64,000 bases of DNA from Nocardioides marinus (GCA_019801415.1 JAHVJD010000002.1:529154-593153), one strand, 5' to 3'; counted from the stretch's first letter, positions 16,318 through 24,221 are shown. Made by a program: numbers and translations. The notes: generated from the sequence alone by a model not told the origin.

Positions 16318-16905
16318 TCAGAACAGACCCACCAACACTCCGACACCGGCACAGGCAAGCGCCACGAGGGTCAGCACTGCGATCAACCCGTCGCGTGTCA
16401 GCATGGACAAGGCCAGTAGCGCAACCGCCGCGCCAAGGATGGAGGAGGAGAAGGGCACCACTTCCAGAACCGGCATCAACGCGCCACACAACAGACACAC
16501 CAGCCGGATCAGCGAGATGAAGGGCTGCGATAGTACCACCTGCAACCGCTTGGACGCGTGCCGATCCAACCAGTTTGCGGCGCGTCGCATCGCCGAGATC
16601 GCCTTCTCGGCGCGCGCACCTTCGATCCGCTTGCGGCCCAGCCAGCCCGGCAGCCACAGGTTGGACCGCCCGAACAACATCTGACCGGACACCAGGCAGA
16701 TCAGGATCCCGCAGGTCGAGGAAAACAGCGGCACGCCGCTCAGCGGTGACACCACCGCCAGTGCCGGAACTGCCAGAACCGCGGAGAGCGATTTATGGCC
16801 CAGTTCCTCGGTAAGGCGGCTGACGGTCACTGAGCCGTCATTGTCCTCGATGATCTGCGATACGTCGTCCAGTACCTCGGCGGCGGGATGTCGGGAGTTG
16901 TCCAT
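16318..16905 (-). CDS. exoD: ExoD-family membrane protein
   Basis: A 195-residue ExoD protein. The N-terminal cytosolic part (VTVSRLTEELGHKSLSAVL) is followed by hydrophobic segments from about residue 45 on, including PLFSSTCGILICLVSGQML and the family motif RRAANWLDRHASKRL. ExoD was named for effects on exopolysaccharide and alkaline tolerance in Sinorhizobium; its mechanism is unknown. I chose the ATG at 16905 because AGGA lies 6 bases before it; an ATG at 16917 has no ribosome site. An exact EcfG-type promoter lies just upstream. Confidence 0.85.
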   Translation of the reverse strand: MDNSRHPAAEVLDDVSQIIEDNDGSVTVSRLTEELGHKSLSAVLAVPALAVVSPLSGVPLFSSTCGILICLVSGQMLFGRSNLWLPGWLGRKRIEGARAEKAISAMRRAANWLDRHASKRLQVVLSQPFISLIRLVCLLCGALMPVLEVVPFSSSILGAAVALLALSMLTRDGLIAVLTLVALACAGVGVLVGLF

Positions 16906-16941
16906 AATGTCCTGCATGTGGTTATACGGTTACTCAACCTC

Positions 16942-16967
16942 AACGCTTGGGTGACAAGCCAAGTTCC
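16942..16967 (-). promoter_or_regulatory. EcfG-type promoter of exoD
   Basis: Minus strand GGAAC-N17-CGTT, an exact match, ending 37 bp before the ATG at 16905. Confidence 0.75.
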
Positions 16968-17035
16968 CCTGCCCTGCAGCCGTGCGCCGCCCTCCCGAAA
17001 GACATCCGAGAGCCTGCAGAATTCACGCGATGGCA

Positions 17036-17061
17036 GGAACCATCCTGCCCGGATCAACGTT
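17036..17061 (+). promoter_or_regulatory. EcfG-type promoter of the 17111 operon
   Basis: GGAAC-N17-CGTT, an exact match, ending 50 bp before the ATG at 17111. Confidence 0.8.
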
Positions 17062-17110
17062 TCCATAACAGATCCCCGGCACGGGGAAGACATGGAAAGG
17101 AACATTGAAA

Positions 17111-17599
17111 ATGACTCACCTGATCCGAACCACCGCTCTCGTTTCGGCCATGGCTACAGCCGTTTCCGCCACCACCATGGTTTCCGAAATCGACGTGACT
17201 GCGGATCTGTCCGCAATCGAGAATTACAGCGCAGCGGAAGCCTGGGTCGACTTGGAGACGGACCTTGAAACCGCCCTGGCGACCCAGCTGGTGAACCAGA
17301 TCGCCAAGGATGACACCCAGAAGGGCGCCGAGATCAACATCGAGATCGATTCAGTGGCTTTGGCCAACAATTTCGAACAGGCTCTCGGTGTCGGGGAATG
17401 GGTCCTGAAGGGCGATGTCGACATCGACATGCCGGATGCCGCGGACGACCTGCGCTATGACCTGACGGTGAGCGCAGACCAGCTCAACGCTTATTACCCC
17501 GCAGGGACCGACATTGCACAAGTCAGCATCGACAGCGAGGTGTTCTACAAGGCGGTCATCGACGCCTTTGCCGCCAACGTCGCCTCGAAGCTGAAGTAA
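17111..17599 (+). CDS. Exported acidic protein of unknown function
   Basis: A 162-residue protein with a signal peptide (about residues 1-20, ALVSAMATAVSA). The mature part is very acidic and beta-strand-like (INIEIDSVALANNFEQALG, LKGDVDIDMPDAADDLRYD). I do not recognise a family. The ATG at 17111 is preferred to a TTG six bases upstream because AAGGA then sits at a proper 9-base spacing. Under an exact EcfG promoter and probably co-transcribed with the entericidin-like lipoprotein 27 bp downstream, which suggests a periplasmic stress role. Confidence 0.75.
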   Translation: MTHLIRTTALVSAMATAVSATTMVSEIDVTADLSAIENYSAAEAWVDLETDLETALATQLVNQIAKDDTQKGAEINIEIDSVALANNFEQALGVGEWVLKGDVDIDMPDAADDLRYDLTVSADQLNAYYPAGTDIAQVSIDSEVFYKAVIDAFAANVASKLK

Positions 17600-17626
17600 T
17601 TGCAACATCTGCAAGGAGGAAGCATC

Positions 17627-17752
17627 ATGCGTATGCCGTTTTTCCTGGCCCTGCTGATTGGAGTGGCCGCCTGCGAAACCACCGAGGGCTTCGGCCGCGA
17701 CGTGTCCAAACTGGGCAATGAAATCACCGAGGAATCGCAAGAAGCGCAATAA
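17627..17752 (+). CDS. Entericidin-like small lipoprotein
   Basis: A 41-residue product: MRMPFFLALLIGVAACETTE then GFGRDVSKLGNEITEESQ. A lipobox (GVAAC) makes Cys16 the lipidated residue, and the tail has the GxGRDVxKxGxxI pattern of the entericidin A/B (ECN) family. These are tiny outer-membrane or periplasmic lipoproteins induced in stationary phase. A perfect AAGGAGG lies upstream. It follows the acidic exported protein after 27 bp and ends before a strong terminator. Confidence 0.8.
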   Translation: MRMPFFLALLIGVAACETTEGFGRDVSKLGNEITEESQEAQ

Positions 17753-17776
17753 TCCTGGCGTCTCCCAAATTCCACC

Positions 17777-17813
17777 AAGCCGCCCGGCAGCCCCCCAAGC
17801 TGTCGGGCGGCTT
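17777..17813 (+). terminator. Terminator of the 17111-17752 operon
   Basis: A 14-bp stem with one G-T wobble (AAGCCGCCCGGCAG against CTGTCGGGCGGCTT), about 25 bp after the entericidin-like stop. Confidence 0.85.
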
Positions 17814-17858
17814 CGTACCTGAACTTGCCTCTCTGCGCCGCGGCGACAGGTGACTTGC

Positions 17859-17883
17859 GGAACCTTTCGACAGGCCGGACGTT
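17859..17883 (+). promoter_or_regulatory. EcfG-type promoter of the PLDc_N gene
   Basis: GGAAC-N16-CGTT, an exact match, ending 69 bp before the ATG at 17953. Confidence 0.78.
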
Positions 17884-17952
17884 TTCCCTTCAACGGCGAC
17901 AGGCACCCAGATGCACAGCCTCGCCTCACAGTGGCAACAAAGGAGCTAACCC

Positions 17953-18144
17953 ATGGTTGAACTTGCAGGTATCGGCGGTCTCATTCTTCTGGTCCTGGCG
18001 ATCTGGGCCATCGTCTCGATCATCGGCTCTTCGGCCAGCACAGGTGCCAAGGTCCTTTGGGTTCTGTTTGTTCTGGTGTTGCCCTTGGTCGGGTTCATTT
18101 GCTGGCTGCTGTTCGGGCCCAAGTCCACTCCGCGTCAGGTCTGA
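17953..18144 (+). CDS. PLDc_N-domain small membrane protein
   Basis: A 63-residue protein with two membrane helices (GLILLVLAIWAIVSIIGS, LWVLFVLVLPLVGFICWLLF) and the terminal FGPK motif of the PLDc_N domain. This domain is the membrane anchor found at the N-terminus of cardiolipin synthases and also as free-standing small proteins. AAAGGAG is upstream. A phospholipase D-type enzyme without such an anchor is encoded convergently next door (18285-19769), so the two may work together; that is inference. Confidence 0.8.
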   Translation: MVELAGIGGLILLVLAIWAIVSIIGSSASTGAKVLWVLFVLVLPLVGFICWLLFGPKSTPRQV

Positions 18145-18170
18145 CGCCGTCCGACCCCCGGACTGAACAT

Positions 18171-18215
18171 GCAAACGACCCGGTGCCGCAAGGTGCCGGG
18201 TCGTTTGCTTGTTTT
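18171..18215. terminator. Bidirectional terminator
   Basis: A 12-bp perfect stem extended by wobble pairs to a GCAA tetraloop, then TTGTTTT. It serves the PLDc_N gene and possibly the convergent PLD operon. Confidence 0.85.
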
Positions 18216-18284
18216 GGGCCAAGCCGGTGGCATGAGAGACCCAGGACGTCCCCCGGCGGCCAACGCGGCTTTCACGGGCCGCCT

Positions 18285-19769
18285 TCAGACGATATCCTCG
18301 GTGGCCCCGGGCAGACGCTGTTGCAACTCGGACATATTGTCCGGGTCGTGCGGGACCAGAAACCCGCGCCGGGCCTCGGGGCGGCAGACCTGGTTTCGCC
18401 GGATCTGCTGCTGCCACCACCCGGCGGCCCGCACGGGATCCAGCGCCGCCTCCGGCAGATCCTCCTGCCACCAGTGCCGGGCCAGCGCCTTCCACAACCG
18501 CTCGATCCGGTCAGGCTGGGTGATCCGCAATGCCGCTTCGGTGTCCCAGCGCAGCGAGCGACCGTTGAGGTTGGCAGATCCGATCATTGCAAAATCGCGG
18601 TCGGTCATCAAAACCTTGCTGTGGACATAGATCACCGGCGACCCGGACAGGACCGAAGGGGCGTCGCGCGCCGCCATCCGGCGCTGCACCGGGCTGGCAA
18701 TGCACGCCCGCGACCCAAACGCATCCATCACCCGACCCAGCGCCTCCGCCTGCAAGGCCATACCATAGCGCGCATCCAGCTCCTGGTTGCCGTCAAAGGC
18801 GACGTCTTCCGGAAGGGCCGGCAGGATCAGGATCAGCGAAAGATCCGGGTTGCGCCGCGCGGCAGCTGCCAGTCCCGCGGCAATGGCGCTGGAGCGCAAG
18901 AACTGCGTCTCAAGGTAGATCAGGTTTTGCGCACGTTCGAAGGCCGCCAGATGATCTTCCTCGATTTCTCGCAACACGGTGCGCGGCGACAACGCCCAGA
19001 AACCAGCGCGACGCGGGACCGACAGCGTGCGGCGCACATGCTTGCCCCTGTGCGGCGGTTGCCGCAGCGCGATCTCATCCTGGAACCGATCCAGGTGATC
19101 GGCAGCCTCCCGCGCTTCGGGACCACTCAGCAGCAGCTGAACATCTGCCCAGGTCTGATGGGCCGGCTGGTCGTGGTCCAGCGTGTCATAGCGACGGCGG
19201 TTCTGATCCAGACCGCCGATATAGAGAATCTCCCGGTCGATGACCGCAACCTTCTGATGGTGCGACACCGGATACAGCTGCGGCACGGCCGACCGCCGCG
19301 CGGCGGCCGGTTGCAGCCGCCGGGGCAGTTTGCGCAGTTTGCGCAGCACGAAGGGCGACAGCGCAAGACGCGGCAGCAACCCCGCCCGGGCAGGATGCAA
19401 CGCAGCCACGACCGACAGCCGCCCGGCGGCCTCGGCATCCAGCGTGTCGGCAATCTGGCGGGCCTGTGCGACGGTCTTCTGCGCCGCCGCGTGCAGAGGT
19501 GCCGCCATCACCGGATCGAAGTCGCTGACCACCAGCCGCACCCGCACCCCGCGACGCAGCGCGTCAGCAATCAGGTCGGACCAGGTGTCGCCGACCGCCC
19601 GCGCTTCGGGGCTGAGGAGATCAGTCGACAGGTCGAACAGGCGGAAACACCCGGTCACCTCGCGCCGGGCGGCCAGCACCGCACGTTCGAACGCAGGCCA
19701 GGCCTGTTCGGCGGTGATCAGAACCTGGAAGTCATCTTCCGTCGGCTCAGCTTGCAGCTGCTTTGGCAT
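18285..19769 (-). CDS. Phospholipase D-superfamily enzyme with two HKD motifs
   Basis: A 494-residue protein. The first catalytic motif is HHQKVAVIDREILYIGGLD (about residues 168-186). The second is HSKVLMTDRDFAMIGSANLN (about 385-405), each giving the His-Lys-Asp pair of the PLD fold. There is no membrane anchor, unlike cardiolipin synthase. Likely acts on phospholipid or phosphodiester bonds in the cytosol or periphery. The ATG at 19769 overlaps the histidine-kinase stop by 23 bp, so it is the last cistron of the nepR-ecfG-kinase operon and thereby a GSR gene. Confidence 0.85.
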   Translation of the reverse strand: MPKQLQAEPTEDDFQVLITAEQAWPAFERAVLAARREVTGCFRLFDLSTDLLSPEARAVGDTWSDLIADALRRGVRVRLVVSDFDPVMAAPLHAAAQKTVAQARQIADTLDAEAAGRLSVVAALHPARAGLLPRLALSPFVLRKLRKLPRRLQPAAARRSAVPQLYPVSHHQKVAVIDREILYIGGLDQNRRRYDTLDHDQPAHQTWADVQLLLSGPEAREAADHLDRFQDEIALRQPPHRGKHVRRTLSVPRRAGFWALSPRTVLREIEEDHLAAFERAQNLIYLETQFLRSSAIAAGLAAAARRNPDLSLILILPALPEDVAFDGNQELDARYGMALQAEALGRVMDAFGSRACIASPVQRRMAARDAPSVLSGSPVIYVHSKVLMTDRDFAMIGSANLNGRSLRWDTEAALRITQPDRIERLWKALARHWWQEDLPEAALDPVRAAGWWQQQIRRNQVCRPEARRGFLVPHDPDNMSELQQRLPGATEDIV

Positions 19770-21522
19770 CGCACTCTTGCTCCGGCAAAGACGGCCGGGG
19801 CGGCTCTGCCCCTTCGGCCGCCGGGAAGCCCAACCGATAGATGAAGCGGTCTTCCGTTTCGCGGGTTTCGGTCTGCCCGTCCAGATGTGCGGCAAACGCC
19901 GCCATCAGCCTCGCGCCGATGCCCGTGCCGTCGCTGGTTTCCTCCTCAGGCAACAGCGGCTTACCCGTGGTGTTGCTGATCTCAAGCTCCAACCATCCTG
20001 GCGCCGTCTCCCTGAGCGTGACCCGGATTTCCGGTCGTCCGTTCTCGGGCGTACCTACGTATTTGATCGCATTGGTCATCGCCTCCGAAACCAGCATGGA
20101 CAGGGTCACCGCCTGATCCTGGCTCAGCGGGGCCTGCGCAAGGTCCGTCTCGATATTGAGCGCCTTGCCCGTCCCCGGCGCCATCGAACCGATCTCCCCG
20201 ATTAGCTCCTTGATCAGTTCGCGACTGCCGACGGTGGTCACATCCGGGTTCGTGTTCAGGCTGCGGTGAATGGTGGCAAGCCCGCGCACGCGGCGCTGCA
20301 ACTGCGACAACATCCGTCGCGCCTCCGGAGTGCGCGCGCCGCGGGCCTGCATGTTCATGATCGACGCGATCAGTTGCAGGTTGTTCTTGACCCTGTGGTG
20401 CACCTCACGCAGCAGGATGGTCTTTTCTTCGAGGTCGAGTTCCCGGCGGCGCTCGGCCTCGCTCAGGATCAGCACCATCCGGTTGAAGGACTGCCGGGCC
20501 TCTTCGAACTCGCGCGGCGGCGCGTTCAGCTCCAGCTGCGGCGCTTCACGTTCGCCCAGCGCATAACGGCGCATCGCCCGGCGCAGCGCGCTGAGGTGGC
20601 GGATCACCATCTGTTGCAACCCGAAAATCGCCACCGCGATCCCGGCCAGCCACATCAGCACCGGGAAGGCCAGCGTCATCAGGGACGCGGGGTTGGAGCT
20701 GACCAGCATCGCATCTTCCACCGGCCAGCTGCCGACCACGGCGACTTCGCCCGGCAGAATGCGACTAACGGCAAAAAAGCGCTCCTGACCGGTGCGCGCG
20801 TCTTCGAAAAAACTGTCGCCGGCGCGATTGACCAGCTCATTCAATGGCACGGTCTTGGGCAAGACCATCCTGGCCTTTTCCATCGGCAGACTGGCTGCCA
20901 GCACCTCGCCCTCGGCGTCGATCGTGAAATACTGGATGCCTTCATCTCCGCTGCCCGGGTTGCCGGGCAGCGATCCGACCAGTTGATGGGGAATCGCTAT
21001 GGCAATGTAGCCGAGCAGCACCCCCCCGCGCTGCACCGGGCTGGTTGCGACCAGTTGCGGGCCTTCGCTGCCCAGCAGACCTCTGTCCACCGCAAAGGTC
21101 AGGCGCGCCGATTCCTGCGCCTTGCGGGAAAGCCACTTCTCCGACACCCACTCCAACGTTCCTGCCGACGCGCAATCGACCCGGCCATCGGGTGTGAGAA
21201 AGGCGGCAAATGTGAACGGGTTCGGCCCTTGCGTAAACGTCCGCATCAGCTCGGAGCAGCCTGCGGGATCATCCAACACCGGCAGAATGGACGCAGCCAG
21301 CCCCTCGGTCGCGCCGCCCGCGCGCTGCAACAGCTCGCGCTGCCGCGCTGCGGCCCGCTCGGTGCGGGCCTGCAACGAGGCATGCGACAGACGGGTGGCT
21401 TCGTTCACCACCGCATTCGTCTGGTAGACGGCGATCATGCCGAGGGGCAACAGCGCAACCGTCATCAGCGCCGCAAGACGCATCAGAAGGCCGCCTGACT
21501 GCAGGCGTGGAATGTTGATCAT
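19747..21522 (-). CDS. Membrane sensor histidine kinase (HisKA_2/HWE type)
   Basis: A 591-residue kinase. Membrane helix 1 is at about residues 12-32, followed by an external sensor region to about residue 280 (PAS/Cache-like, including QYFTIDAEGEVLAASLP). Membrane helix 2 is around 282-303, then a HAMP-like segment, and the HisKA_2 phospho-acceptor LLREVHHRVKNNLQLIAS near residue 370. A degenerate ATPase domain follows (MLVSEAMTNAIKYV, GTGIGARLM). HWE/HisKA2 kinases phosphorylate PhyR in other alphaproteobacteria, so this is a likely PhyK. The start at 21522 overlaps the ecfG stop (ATGA). Confidence 0.85.
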   Translation of the reverse strand: MINIPRLQSGGLLMRLAALMTVALLPLGMIAVYQTNAVVNEATRLSHASLQARTERAAARQRELLQRAGGATEGLAASILPVLDDPAGCSELMRTFTQGPNPFTFAAFLTPDGRVDCASAGTLEWVSEKWLSRKAQESARLTFAVDRGLLGSEGPQLVATSPVQRGGVLLGYIAIAIPHQLVGSLPGNPGSGDEGIQYFTIDAEGEVLAASLPMEKARMVLPKTVPLNELVNRAGDSFFEDARTGQERFFAVSRILPGEVAVVGSWPVEDAMLVSSNPASLMTLAFPVLMWLAGIAVAIFGLQQMVIRHLSALRRAMRRYALGEREAPQLELNAPPREFEEARQSFNRMVLILSEAERRRELDLEEKTILLREVHHRVKNNLQLIASIMNMQARGARTPEARRMLSQLQRRVRGLATIHRSLNTNPDVTTVGSRELIKELIGEIGSMAPGTGKALNIETDLAQAPLSQDQAVTLSMLVSEAMTNAIKYVGTPENGRPEIRVTLRETAPGWLELEISNTTGKPLLPEEETSDGTGIGARLMAAFAAHLDGQTETRETEDRFIYRLGFPAAEGAEPPRPSLPEQECDAKAAAS

Positions 21523-22091
21523 GCGGCGCCCTGTTGGGCGACAATTCCTGCGGTTACGGAGTCCGTCAACTCCATCCGGCTGCTGCCGTCCATTTCCATC
21601 AGTTCGCACAAGCGCGCACGGGCCCGGTTGACCCGGCTCTTGATGGTGCCGGTCCGCACGCCGCACATCTCGGCTGCTTCCTCGTAGGAGAAACCGCTCG
21701 CACCCACCAGGACCAACGCCTCGCGCTGTTCATCGTTCAGCTGCGCAAAAGCGGCATGGAAGTCCCGCATGTGCAGGCGTCCGTCGTGGTCCGGTTTCTG
21801 GGCCAAGGCGCCCGACAGCACGCCGTCACCATCCTCGACCTCGCGCTTGCGTTTGCGACGCAGCGAATAATAGGTGTTGCGCAAAATCGTGAAGAGCCAG
21901 GCACGCATGTTCGATCCGACCTGAAACTTGTCGATGTTCGTCCAGGCCTTGATCAATGTGTCCTGCACCAGGTCGTCGGCGGTCGCGCTGTTGCGCGTCA
22001 GGCTGATCGCAAAGGCACGAAGCGCACCAAGATGCTCCACCAACTCACTTCTGGGGTCGGCAGGTTCGGAGGCAGATTTTCTGTCAGCCAT
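21519..22091 (-). CDS. ecfG: General stress response sigma factor EcfG
   Basis: A 190-residue extracytoplasmic-function sigma factor. It has region 2 (LTRNSATADDLVQDTLIKAW, NMRAWLFTILRNTYYSLRRK) and region 4 (ALVLVGASGFSYEEAAEMCG, VRTGTIKSRVNRARARL). Both match the ECF15/EcfG group, which recognises GGAAC-N16/17-(c)GTT. Such sites are repeated throughout this neighbourhood. The ATG at 22091 overlaps the nepR stop by 8 bp, the usual coupling of anti-sigma and sigma. It is held inactive by NepR until PhyR-P titrates NepR. Confidence 0.95.
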   Translation of the reverse strand: MADRKSASEPADPRSELVEHLGALRAFAISLTRNSATADDLVQDTLIKAWTNIDKFQVGSNMRAWLFTILRNTYYSLRRKRKREVEDGDGVLSGALAQKPDHDGRLHMRDFHAAFAQLNDEQREALVLVGASGFSYEEAAEMCGVRTGTIKSRVNRARARLCELMEMDGSSRMELTDSVTAGIVAQQGAA

Positions 22092-22284
22092 TGGCCCCGG
22101 CCTCCCCGTCCTGACCGCGTCCGGCGGCCGAGGCGGCCTCCTTCTGCTGCAATTGTTTCAGCAAATCGGTAAACCTGTCCGGTACGGGCTCATTCGCGAT
22201 TTGGTCGAATGCCCGCTTAAGGTTCTCATCGATTTCGCGATCGGCCTGTTCATCGCGTGGCCGGGCGCGTTGTGCCTGTGTCAT
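22084..22284 (-). CDS. nepR: Anti-sigma factor NepR
   Basis: A 66-residue helical protein starting MTQAQRARPRDEQADREIDE with the NepR core ENLKRAFDQIANEPVPDRF and TDLLKQLQQ. NepR binds EcfG in unstressed cells and the receiver-activated sigma-like domain of PhyR under stress. The start could also be the ATG at 22293 or the GTG at 22296; none has a strong ribosome site, so the choice of 22284 is tentative. First gene of the nepR-ecfG-kinase-PLD operon. Confidence 0.92.
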   Translation of the reverse strand: MTQAQRARPRDEQADREIDENLKRAFDQIANEPVPDRFTDLLKQLQQKEAASAAGRGQDGEAGANG

Positions 22285-22315
22285 GCAATCCATCACTATT
22301 TTTTACGCAGTTTCT

Positions 22316-22340
22316 GGAACCAAACGCACAGCAGCGCGTA
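22316..22340 (+). promoter_or_regulatory. EcfG-type promoter of phyR
   Basis: GGAAC-N16-CGTA, ending 38 bp before the phyR ATG. It overlaps almost completely with the opposing nepR promoter. Confidence 0.65.
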
Positions 22341-22347
22341 TTGTTCC
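22323..22347 (-). promoter_or_regulatory. EcfG-type promoter of the nepR-ecfG operon
   Basis: Minus strand GGAAC-N16-CGTT, an exact match, ending 38 bp before the nepR start at 22284. The spacer is the complement of the phyR promoter spacer, so the two holoenzymes could not bind at once. Confidence 0.82.
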
Positions 22348-22378
22348 ATACATATTGCAAAAAAAGGGACTTCGCAAA

Positions 22379-23194
22379 ATGACCGATCAACCGGGAAATC
22401 TCATCGCCAGTCAGATCGGGGCGAACCTGCCGTATCTGCGCCGCTACGCCAGAGCGCTCACCGGCAGCCAGACCAGTGGCGACAACTATGCACTGGCCGC
22501 ACTCGAGGCGATCCTGGCAGACCAGGCTGACTATGACAGCACTCTGCCCCCGAAACTGGCCCTGTTCCGGGTGTTCCATGCGATCTGGTCGTCCTCCGGC
22601 GCCCTGGCCCAGGACGACGACGATCCCTCGAGCCTTGCGGCCAAGGCCCAGCGCTACCTCAAGCGACTGACCCCGAATACCCGTGAGGCCCTGCTGCTGC
22701 ACACCATCGAGGAGTTCAGCGCAGCTGACACGGCGACCATCATGGGGATCGACACCGAAGAGGCATCGGAGCTGATCTCCATCGCCTATCAGGAGATGTC
22801 GCGCGCCACCACCGGGCGCATCATGATCATCGAAGACGAGGCAATCATCGCGATGGATCTGGAAGCCATCGTCACCGACATGGGCCACCAGGTCACGGGC
22901 ATCGCCCGGACCGAGACCGCCGCACTGGAACTGGCAGCCCAGGAACCGGCGGATCTGATCCTGTCCGACATCCAGCTGGCCGACAAGTCCAGCGGCATCG
23001 ACGCGGTCAATGGCATCCTCGAAAAGCACGGCGATCGCCCGGTGATCTTCATCACCGCCTACCCGGAACGGCTGCTGACCGGCGAAGGGCCGGAACCTGC
23101 CTTCCTGATCTCCAAGCCCTATGCAGAAGAGCAAGTGCGTTCGGCGGTCAGCCAGGCCATGTTCTTTTCTTCGACCGAAACGCTCAAAGTCTAA
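22379..23194 (+). CDS. phyR: Anti-anti-sigma response regulator PhyR
   Basis: A 271-residue fusion. An N-terminal sigma-like domain (residues about 10-130: LPYLRRYARALTGSQTSGDN, MGIDTEEASELISIAYQEM) mimics EcfG. A C-terminal receiver (MIIEDEAIIAMDLEAIV, phospho-acceptor Asp in ADLILSDIQLAD, Lys in FLISKPY) controls it. On phosphorylation the sigma-like domain binds NepR and frees EcfG. The ATG at 22379 has GGGA upstream. Divergent from nepR with shared overlapping EcfG promoters, giving positive autoregulation. Confidence 0.95.
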   Translation: MTDQPGNLIASQIGANLPYLRRYARALTGSQTSGDNYALAALEAILADQADYDSTLPPKLALFRVFHAIWSSSGALAQDDDDPSSLAAKAQRYLKRLTPNTREALLLHTIEEFSAADTATIMGIDTEEASELISIAYQEMSRATTGRIMIIEDEAIIAMDLEAIVTDMGHQVTGIARTETAALELAAQEPADLILSDIQLADKSSGIDAVNGILEKHGDRPVIFITAYPERLLTGEGPEPAFLISKPYAEEQVRSAVSQAMFFSSTETLKV

Positions 23195-23234
23195 GAACAC
23201 AGACCGCTTCGGGCGGACATGCATGCACTCACGG

Positions 23235-23260
23235 ACGGGCCGCCCAGAGCGGCCCGTTTC
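23235..23260 (+). terminator. Terminator of phyR
   Basis: A 9-bp perfect stem (ACGGGCCGC and complement), 5-base loop, then TTCCCT. Confidence 0.65.
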
Positions 23261-23335
23261 CCTATTCGGCCTCTTTGAAAGCAAGCCTTCGCGCATCGCC
23301 CTTACACCATGACCCGTTGCGACCTGAACAAAGAA

Positions 23336-23363
23336 CCCCGACCGGTCCCGGAACCGATCGGGG
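23336..23363 (-). terminator. Terminator of dps
   Basis: An 11-bp stem with one mismatch. On the minus strand it is followed by TTCTTTGTTC, about 40 bp after the dps stop. Confidence 0.65.
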
Positions 23364-23403
23364 CAAGGGGCAGCGGCTGACTGCCGCCGTGTCTCGTCTT
23401 TGA

Positions 23404-23901
23404 TCAGGATTTCGCAATCGCCCGCAGCATCCAGGCTGCCTGCTCATGAAAGGCGGAGCGGGCCGTTGCCAGATCCTCGGTCACGATATCGCGGCGATCG
23501 GCGGCCATCTCGGCCAGAGCATGCAAGCGGTGCGCGATGCGTTCATGGCTCGCGACCAGGTCTTCCGCCATCTCGCGCGCGTTGAGGTCCCCCTCCGCAT
23601 CTTCAATCCGCGAACAGTCCAAGATGTCCTGCATGCGCGACGGTGCCAGATGGCCGAGGGCACGAACGCGCTCTGCCAATTCGTCCGCCGCGGCGAACAT
23701 GTTCTCATATTGCTCTTCGGTCAGCTTGTGCATCGAATAGAAAGCCGGACCTTCGACGTTCCAGTGATAGGCGTGCGTCTTGAACACCAGCCGGTAGGTG
23801 TCCGCGAGGACATTGGTCAGCCCTTTGGCAATCGCGGCAGTATCCCGCACACCGGTCTCAACGGAATCCGCACTCGGGGTGGTAGAAAGCGAGTCAGTCA
23901 T
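23404..23901 (-). CDS. dps: Dps-family DNA-binding ferritin-like protein
   Basis: A 165-residue Dps/MrgA protein. The ferroxidase site motifs at the subunit interface are visible: KTHAYHWNVEGPAFYSMHKL with His at residues 43 and 46, then Asp/Glu in FAAADELAERVRALG. Dps dodecamers oxidise and store iron and shield DNA from peroxide. The ATG at 23901 has AAGGAG upstream. The exact EcfG-type promoter 44 bp upstream makes it a classical member of the general stress regulon. Confidence 0.93.
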   Translation of the reverse strand: MTDSLSTTPSADSVETGVRDTAAIAKGLTNVLADTYRLVFKTHAYHWNVEGPAFYSMHKLTEEQYENMFAAADELAERVRALGHLAPSRMQDILDCSRIEDAEGDLNAREMAEDLVASHERIAHRLHALAEMAADRRDIVTEDLATARSAFHEQAAWMLRAIAKS

Positions 23902-23944
23902 GGAAAGCTCCTTATCTGAATTTCGGCATATAGGGCGGGAGGAC

Positions 23945-23969
23945 AACGCGAACCGGCCCCCATGGTTCC
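23945..23969 (-). promoter_or_regulatory. EcfG-type promoter of dps
   Basis: Minus strand GGAAC-N16-CGTT, an exact match. Confidence 0.8.
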
Positions 23970-24022
23970 GATCAGCTTGGCCAGCGTCGCGCCACCGGCG
24001 GGCTGAACCTCACCTCGCGCAG

Positions 24023-24058
24023 GCAAAGGCCGCAGACATCACTGCCCGCGGCCTTTGC
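24023..24058 (-). terminator. Terminator-like hairpin after DUF1328 gene
   Basis: GCAAAGGCCGC and its perfect complement around 14 bases, 5 bp after the DUF1328 stop. The T-run is weak. Confidence 0.55.
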
Positions 24059-24062
24059 GCTC

Positions 24063-24221
24063 TCACCGTCTGAGCCGCAGCACCAGGGCGACGACGAACA
24101 GGATGAGAAAGATGAAGAAAAGGATCTGAGCGATCCCGGCGGACGCCGCAGCGAAGCCGCCAAATCCGAAGATGCCGGCGATGATTGCGACGACCAAAAA
24201 AACCAAGGCCCAGTTCAGCAT
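24063..24221 (-). CDS. DUF1328 (YtjA-like) small membrane protein
   Basis: A 52-residue protein with two hydrophobic segments: [21 protein letters not shown] and a second helix ending ALVLRLRR. It has the GFGG...AGIAQILFF core of DUF1328. I use the ATG at 24221, which starts the conserved MLNWAL and has AAAGGA upstream, rather than an ATG 24 bp earlier. Function unknown; paralogue of 26762-26935. EcfG-type promoter 34 bp upstream. Confidence 0.8.
   Translation of the reverse strand: MLNWALVFLVVAIIAGIFGFGGFAAASAGIAQILFFIFLILFVVALVLRLRR

Noticed and set aside
18057..19844. A 595-codon plus-strand frame opposite the PLD enzyme
   Set aside because: The minus strand encodes two HKD motifs; the plus frame is Arg/Gln/His-rich and has no homologous features.
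23347..23375. A GGAAC at 23350 as another EcfG promoter
   Set aside because: No GTT at 16-17 bases; it lies inside the dps terminator hairpin.
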